Source: Glebionis coronaria (taxonomy: Eukaryota > Streptophyta > Magnoliopsida > Asterales > Asteraceae). Taken from it: a stretch of 64,000 nt of DNA. The notes under the pieces are model-generated. The model saw nothing but the letters and a program-made list of their open reading frames with translations. It was not told where the DNA came from and made no database searches. The stretch covers positions 617,782,580 through 617,846,579 of the forward strand of contig CM046877.1 of assembly GCA_025667525.1 (NCBI GenBank), written 5' to 3'. Made by a program: the position numbers and the translations under genes. Position 1 is the stretch's first letter. Every line of letters starts with the position of its first letter. This document shows positions 57,951 through 64,000 of this stretch, one piece after another.

Positions 57951-59560
57951 ATGTTTTTTATAATTTTATAAAAAGTACATTTATATTTTGTAATTATTTT
58001 TCGTAATTTTCTGTTGTAATCATATTATACGTTGTATTATTTTTATAAAACAAGTTTATTTTGATTATATAGAAAAGAAAATAAAATAAATAGTGGCGAG
58101 TCACAATAGAAAATATAACATTTGTTGAGTATAAAAGACTTTTTCAACATAAAAATTTTAGATAACATAACACTAGTTACTCCGGTAAGTAATTTTTTTT
58201 TACTGTTCATGATATTTAAGCCTCTCTTCTTTTATATTATATTCGTATCAAAATTATTGTCCACAGTTTAAAAAAATGAACTAATTATTGTTTTGATTTT
58301 TACAAAACATAAAAATGACAGTTTAATTTTTGTTTTTTTAAAATATCAATTTGGAGTAAAGGTAATATATAGGGATGAGCACGGTACCGGTCTCGCTCTG
58401 AACCTGTCCCGAATTAGTGATACCGAATATTTCTCGAGCATAAATTAGTGGTACCGGTACAATACCGAACGGGATTCGAGTATCCGTACCGGTATCGGGA
58501 AATCGGGTTTTTCCTTTTTTTCTGCGAATTTCCCGATTTGGTACCGGTCGCGTCCCGATTTAGTGGTCCTAAATTTTTTCTCACCTTATTTTGTAGTCCT
58601 AGTACGGTACTAAACGGGATTCGGGTACCGAGAATCGGTACGGTTATGGTTCGATTTCGAGATTCGGATCAAAATGCTCATCATTATTAATAAAATAACT
58701 TTAAATAAATTAAACTTTTATTTAAAGAAAAACAATAATTTTACAAAACAGATGAAGAAAAATAAATACAGTAATAATTTTGGAACTGAGGTAGGTAGTA
58801 ACTTTTTTACTTAAATGACTATTGTAAAGGGATTGTAAAGTATCCTATGTTCTTTAGTCAATTCTGGCCCTCCATTCAAAACTCTCGATCCATGTGCATA
58901 CTCTCCATACTCCTTTATAACCTATCTACCTACTGTAACTCAAGAAACACACAAAACATAATTTTCATAACATACACACAAACCATGATGTTTTTAGATC
59001 TGCAACACAACAAAGTTGAAATATTTGGTTAAATGTTTTTGCACCCAAATTCCTCTGTTTAAAAAGGTATAACTCTTCAATTATCTCTTTTTCGAGTGCA
59101 TTGGTTGATTAGCCTTGTTTTTTCGTGTCATATGATGCTAGTTTACTGCTGCTGTTAAGTTTTTTATGAAGTATTGCTAGTGATGTGCGTAGATTATAAC
59201 CTTAGTTGAGAGATTAGCAACCTAGGATTGTGTTGTGTCTTATAGATCTTATTCTTTTTGTCTATAACCACTATTTTAATTTTTAAGGATTGTGGGTTTC
59301 CATATTATATTAGAAGGAAATTTTATGTTTATTATTCCGACTAAAACACCAAACCACAAGTAAACATGGATGGAATGTGATGTTACATGTTTGGTGTTTA
59401 TAGTTTATATTTGTGAGAATACAAGCTGATTTTTTATAGGGGAATGTACATCTCCCAAACAGTAACACCCCTTTAAACAAGAGCGGATACACAAACAAAC
59501 ATATTAGTTAGGGGTTAGTTGTTACTGTAATCTAACTCTGTTTTCGTTTTCGTTATATAG
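57951..59560. repeat. Block R3, copy 3, right part
   Basis: Colinear with 19600-19767, then 31897-32689, then 36284-36880, so it shows this locus without the outer copia element and without the Helitron. It contains the MITE at 58370. The frames 58448-58690, 58847-59032 and 59310-59498 are not genes. Confidence 0.75.
58370..58684. mobile_element. GGTACCGG hAT-like MITE, R3 copy 3
   Basis: Left flank GTAATATA, start TAGGGATGAGCACGG, end ...GCTCATCA. It shares the decayed right end with the 32153 copy. Confidence 0.75.
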
Positions 59561-60525
59561 GGAAGATGCTTCATTATAAACTTATTCTCAGTCACTCCGT
59601 CGTCCATATGCACGGTATCCAGAAGGACCTCCAGTATTGGACGGCTATTGCTAAGGTTTGTAAACCTCCTACTCTTCAATCCCCTTTTTTTTTTGCATTT
59701 TCATTTTCATTTTCATTTTTGCTTACCTCATGCTGTCGTCGTTGTTGTATCACCAGGGCCCAGATCCCACTTACCACGGGGTTCAATTCACTGAAGACGA
59801 GGCGAACCCCAAGTATCCTGAGGGCCATCTTCTCGACTTTGAACCTCCTTTGACAGACGACGTCGTCTCACCTCAGATATTGTCCAACATACGTGTTCTT
59901 ACGCATGTCAGATTCTATATAAGTTGCTTCATCTCCAAGGTCAGTCGGTCAGTTTTTTAATTATCGTTTTCACTACTTTTTAACCACCCCTTCAATTATA
60001 TAATATGGAACGTGATGTGTCCTTATCTTTTAAATTTGATCTTGAAAGCGCCCTACAATTATACTACAGTAATAATCTTCTACAGAACAACATTCTAAAA
60101 AATAACAACATGCTCTTTGTCAACTACTAGTGTTAGTCTTTAAAAATAGTCAAAGGAAACTGTACTGGATTCAGTGATTAAAACTATTTGCAGGCCCCTT
60201 GTACATTTGAACAACCTGTGGATGATGAGACACCTAGTGCTTCATTAAACAGAACCTATGGAAATTTTTACAAGATGGACATGTATCTGTCTTCATTGGT
60301 AAGATTTGGTTGGGAACAGAATCTACGGGAAAAAAATTGTATTGCGAATAATAACGAATATTTGTTTTGTTCTAGGTGGATAAATACCGTGGGCCAAGCA
60401 AAATGCTTAGAAATTGGATCCCAATTACCGCCGGCGCTTTTGCAGTTGCTTCATTATCCATATGGATTCTCTATCATAGTGAACCACTTGACATAGATAT
60501 TGTCACGAGCCATTTCACCAAACCG
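59561..60525 (+). pseudogene. DGS1-like (NCA2 family) gene, N-terminal to membrane exons, copy E
   Basis: Exons a 59561-59655, b 59757-59939, c 60194-60298 and d 60376-60525 have intact GT-AG borders and one open frame. a: KLILSHSVVHMHGIQKDLQ. b: GPDPTYHGVQFTEDEANPKY...LSNIRVLTHVRFYISCFISK. c: FEQPVDDETPSASLNRTYGN. d: VDKYRGPSKMLRNWIPITAG, AFAVASLSIWILYHSEPLDI. The hydrophobic stretch in d is one membrane helix. Exon a has a 9-bp in-frame deletion relative to copy D. No initiator exon is recognised upstream and no C-terminal exon downstream; instead a coiled-coil remnant follows. It could be transcribed, but not as a full DGS1-type protein. Confidence 0.7.
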
Positions 60526-60937
60526 GTAAGACTTTTGATCAACCTAGGATAGTGTTGTGACTTCTAGAGCCTATTATTTTGTATCTATAAGCACTTGTCC
60601 ATGATCTATAGTTTATGGTTTAGTTTAGTTTTAATATTATGACGAATGCTCATGTCACGGAATTGGTTATGATATTCGATTACGGCTGAGTATTAAGTAT
60701 CTTTCCTTTAATATGTTTTTAAGTTTATACTATATGTGATACTACGTAGTTGATAAATTGAAGAATAGGTGTTATTGTTATATAAAAGGTAAATGATTCG
60801 GATCTAAGGTCTTAAATGATTAAGTGTTTGTTTTAAATAAGTTCGAGGTTATATTATTATGTTTGTTAAATTCAGTGTTCTAGTTAGTTTTTGTTTGGTC
60901 TTAGTTTTAATGTTGGAAACGTGGCTTTGTAGCTTTG
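60526..60937. other. Block R4, non-coding part, copy 2
   Basis: Nearly identical to 54289-54699. No gene. Confidence 0.6.
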
Positions 60938-61298
60938 CCTGAACAACAGCTTCAGTGACATGAATCTTACTGGCGGCAATTTGTAGCTTTGGGGAACGAC
61001 AACAGCAACTCCATGAAGTTGTGAAGTGTGATAAGATTCGTTTAACTCAAGAAAAGAAACAAACTGAAGCTCGCCTGCAGGAACAATTACAAGCCCACAA
61101 TTAAAAGCGACTAACTCAATTTCACTTGAGGAACATCAGCTAGCCCGGATGTTGGAAATCAAGGAACGAAAAGAAAAAGAACATGTGGAAAAGGAAGTAC
61201 AACAAGAACTAGAATATGAAACTCTTTTGCAAAGAAGCGAGACTCTGAGGCAACAACAAAAACAACTTCAAGTTTTGATGAGTGAAATCATGGTTTAG
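60938..61298 (+). pseudogene. Gln/Glu-rich coiled-coil gene remnant, copy 2
   Basis: As at 54700-55023, but with an extra charged segment (RKEKEHVEKEVQQE) giving SLEEHQLARMLEIKERKEKE... to a TAG at 61296-61298. The first half still contains the TAA after LQEQLQAHN, and a frameshift. Family unknown. Confidence 0.5.
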
Positions 61299-61824
61299 AT
61301 TATCTTCATAAAACAATGTGTTAAATGATTAGGATCAAAGGTGAATAGGTTTATATTATTATGTTTGTTAAGTTCAAGTGTTCGGAATACTACATGTTTT
61401 AGTATTATCCACGTGATCGATTCGTGAATTCTGGATTTTGAGCATCTAGTTAGTTGTTTTGTAAGTGGCTTATCATTTTGTTAGTTTTAGTCGAGTTTGA
61501 TGCGGCACTGTTCAGTTCTTAGGCATTATGCATTATTCTGAATCAATCATTTCTACATCATCAATGTGACCACTGTTTCTAAATTAGATTTATTATGGCA
61601 CCACTTATATCCTAGATTGTGTAATTAGTGTTGAAATATTCTGACATTTGTATTTTGTAATCACATGTCAACACACAACAGAAATAACTAGTAAAAAGGT
61701 TCGAAAAATTCAGTGTTCCAGAACCATACCAACAAAAAAACTGACCTTTACCCAACCCGCCCATTTAGCTACTGCTACCACATAGACACATAACAAATAC
61801 AAAAACATATGAAAGTTCTGGAAC
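61299..61824. other. End of block R4 and unrelated AT-rich sequence
   Basis: Matches 55024-55342 up to about 61640. Beyond that nothing is recognised. Confidence 0.5.
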
Positions 61825-62160
61825 CTACAACCATGCGAGGCAAAAAACCTGATCAATCGTCATAGTGAGGCCATGACTGTCTAGGTATATATTGTCCAGC
61901 ATCAGCACCGCCATATGAACCAGTTGCTGGTGGTTGTGGTGCAGAGTAGTCGCCGTCAGATGTTGTGCCATAGTCAGTATTCCCATAAGAAGCGTCGATC
62001 CCATAATCACCAGAAGTAGCATCCGCTTTGCAGGCTGCTTGAGGCTCTTGTCCCTAAACTTTTGCATCCAACGAGGACACATTTCACCCTTGTGCTTCCT
62101 TGCTGCAACTACTGCACTTGTCCTACTTGGTCCATGATTTGTAGCACCGGAATTTCTAGG
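61825..62160 (-). pseudogene. Unidentified gene end, low-complexity Ser/Tyr/Gly/Asp protein
   Basis: On the minus strand one frame gives GPSRTSAVVAARKHKGEMCP, RWMQKFRDKSLKQ. A shifted frame then gives KADATSGDYGIDASYGNTDY, GTTSDGDYSAPQPPATGSYG, GADAGQYIPRQSWPHYDD and a stop. Codon-like regularity and clean composition suggest these were once coding, joined by a frameshift. I do not recognise the family. The plus-strand frame 61934-62137 is a shadow. Confidence 0.42.
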
Positions 62161-62576
62161 CTTCTGTAGGCCGTTTTACATAAATTCTTGAGTTTAACAA
62201 CCTTTTTGAAAACTAATTAATTTACCAGAAGGATTGTCATTACCGGATTTTAACTTGGTTTTTAATGATTGATTTACATGTTTTCTAGCAAAAGTACCAA
62301 CGTCTATATCTAGTTTTAGTGGACCAATGATTTGATTATGATATTCTAGCTGCAGCAATCTCCTTCAAAATGCACATCGAAACACTCCTTACTTAAATAA
62401 CAATTGGTACCGTAGATGAAAACACCCTCTTACATTAATTCGTGTAAAGTTTGGTTTTAATGCTAATATAAAGTATAAACTATGGTTTCATGATCGACTC
62501 TATATAGCTAAATTGGATATATGTAACATGTAAATCTCGTATGTTTTAACAATCACGTGTCATAAAAGAAACGCAG
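62161..62576. other. No gene recognised
   Basis: AT-rich sequence, probably an intron or the upstream region of the CHUP1-like remnant. Confidence 0.45.
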
Positions 62577-63719
62577 GAGCAAGAGACCAGTAATCTACAG
62601 AAGACGGTAAAAAGGCTAAAAGATTGCGAATGTGGCCTCAAGGCTCAATTATTCGAACAAGAAACGACAGAGAACTTGAAAGCTGCTATATACTAAACAG
62701 CATGGAGTCCAAACTTTTAACTCTCAAAGTCGAGTCCTTACAGACCGAAAACAAAAGATTAATATCACAAACAGCGAATTATAATAAAGTTTTATCAGAC
62801 CTTGAATCAAACTTGTTAAGAAGAAACTTGTATCTGAAACCGCACAAAACAAAGAACGAATTTTAGGTCTTCAACAATATAATAAGTACAAAAAATGCAA
62901 GAAGATGAACGTAAGGGTAGTGTCGGGATTAGTTAGGAGATTGAATCAAATATATGTAAATTGAAGGATTTGAAAGCCAAAGCCGAGGAGTTCATTAAGT
63001 CGAACAATAGTTTGACTGTTGAAAAAGGCGAGTTGCTTCAGAAGCATGAACGTGTTCACGTGATGGCTACATCGGTATTATACGACAACGTAGTAAATTA
63101 TCACTTATCTTTAGTGTCTGTTTGGTTCGGTGTCAATTAGTTTTTCAATGTTTTTTGGTTAGTAATCTTATTTTTTCTTATTCGTCCCAGATCATTTTGA
63201 TTTTTGCAGACTGGAAAGCTTAGAGAAGAAAGTGACGTTTAAAGAAACAGAATGAAGAATTAGAAATTGAAATCGAGCAACTTCAAGCCGATAGATGCAG
63301 TGATGGTCAAGTTCTCAAAACTCTGACCTCACAGATTCTGGCGAAATCAATGAACCTTATAAAAAGAATAATAAGTTTTTGGGGAACTCATGTTCTTAAG
63401 AGGAAAAGACGGGTCTATCCCTCAACACGACATCCACCACCACGACCATAGTCATAGTAGAAATTCATCTTCAGAAGATATACTTTCATATTCATCTAAA
63501 CTATCTATGCATTCCTAAAGGTCGATATATAGGTGTAGTAACGTAGGAGCACATAAACGGATTGATTCCATTGCAGAAACCGAGGGTAGCTTGAATTCAC
63601 CTTCATTATCAGATGGTCAAAAATCCGACTTTGTAAAATATGCAGAAGTTTTAAAAGACTCAACTCAGAAGCCAATTATCAAAGTTCGACGAAGATCAAA
63701 AGGGTTTGTTTCCTTTTGA
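62577..63719 (+). pseudogene. CHUP1-like coiled-coil protein pseudogene
   Basis: Exon 62577-63089 begins after an AG acceptor: EQETSNLQKTVKRLKDCECG, then MESKLLTLKVESLQTENKRL, ISQTANYNKVLSDLES, and after a shift SETAQNKERILGLQQ, then ICKLKDLKAKAEEFIKSNNS, LTVEKGELLQKHERV...MATSVL. The next exon starts at 63210 (LREESDV...QNEELEIEIEQLQADRCSD), and a C-terminus reads SDFVKYAEVLKDSTQKPIIK, VRRRSKGFVSF with TGA 63717-63719. Order and motifs match the coiled coil, 'L..ENEEL...EQLQ.DRC' segment and 'KYAE.LK.S' tail of CHUP1/IPGA1-type proteins; CHUP1 anchors chloroplasts to actin at the outer envelope. Several frameshifts and stops, and the conserved 'ELVYLRWVNACLRYEL' block is missing. The N-terminal membrane part is not in the window. 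Confidence 0.75.
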
Positions 63720-63730
63720 TGTATTCTTAT

Positions 63731-63848
63731 TGTTGTTTACAAGGTTATTAGATCATTAGCTTATCTCTTGTGTTTAGAACTTAGAGATATTGTAGTTTAC
63801 AGGGTTATTAGATCATTAGCTTATCTCTTGTGTTTAGAACTTAGAGAT
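63731..63848. repeat. 60-bp tandem duplication
   Basis: 63731-63788 is repeated at 63791-63848 with a 60-bp offset and one or two mismatches (tgttgtttacaagg / tgtagtttacaggg). It lies just past the CHUP1-like stop, in the former 3' region. Nothing else is seen up to 64000. Confidence 0.9.
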
Positions 63849-64000
63849 CGAACCACAGTCTTAAACTTGTATAATATATTGTAACCTGTAAAGGGAAAAA
63901 TGTAACATGGCATTACTTGCATTTGTTTACTTAGTGGTCTGAAAACAATTTTGTTAGTTTGAAAATGCTGTCATTGTGATTCAAATAGGCTCGAGGTTAC

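Overview
This is a 64-kb piece of nuclear DNA from a flowering plant. Evidence for that is AT-rich sequence, GT-AG introns, plant-type Ty1/copia and Ty3/gypsy elements, tRNA-derived SINEs, MULEs, hAT and PIF/Harbinger elements, a Helitron, and fragments of plant-specific genes (CHUP1-like, WAK-like and LRR kinases, DGS1-like). A eudicot is most likely. The MYB/NAM-like Harbinger genes would fit Asteraceae, but the family is a guess. Only one long protein gene looks intact: the MYB/trihelix-NAM-like gene of a Harbinger element at 52140-53228. Everything else recognised is broken, partial or transposable.

Layout. 1-1531: C-terminal exons of a DGS1-like (NCA2-family) gene. 3851-4021: piece of a wall-associated-kinase gene. 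4600-5239 and 15119-15240 (minus): WD40-like and zinc-knuckle gene remnants, the second split by a 9.9-kb Ty3/gypsy-type element (5245-15113, TSD GGACA). 15620-19306: an old block with a dead hAT transposase, two SINEs and a hAT MITE. 19768-31896: a copia element (TSD AATAT) split by a second copia element (22546-28383, TSD TTGTG). 32690-36283: a Helitron carrying five consecutive LRR-kinase exons and an RPA-like remnant. 37-48 kb: further copies of the old blocks plus MITEs. 47745-50305: one Harbinger-type element inside another. 51551-54288 and 59561-60525: two copies of DGS1-like N-terminal exons, the first split by a Harbinger element (51710-53493). 56033-57941: a head-to-tail pair of 952-bp MULEs. 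62577-63719: a CHUP1-like pseudogene.

Beneath the transposons the window is built from four block types, repeated in the same orientation. R1 (DGS1-like 3' region): 1381, 37480, 43151. R2 (hAT transposase remnant): 15620, 38690, 45200, and part at 55343. R3 (upstream of DGS1-like exon a): 19307/31897/36284, 50306, 55735/57951. R4 (DGS1-like exons b-d plus a coiled-coil remnant): 53497, 59740. These copies act as natural empty sites that confirm several insertions (outer copia, Helitron, MULE pair, first Harbinger, SINE).

The strongest candidates for something not described before are structural. The gypsy-type element has a 25-bp-period array of palindromes with paired changes, GGTGAAC/GTTCACC hairpins next to its primer-binding site, and three abutting perfect hairpins kept in both LTRs. 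The MULE dimer shares one 9-bp target duplication. Two unrelated Harbinger elements carry only the MYB-like gene and no transposase. All identifications come from reading the sequence by eye; no database search was run.
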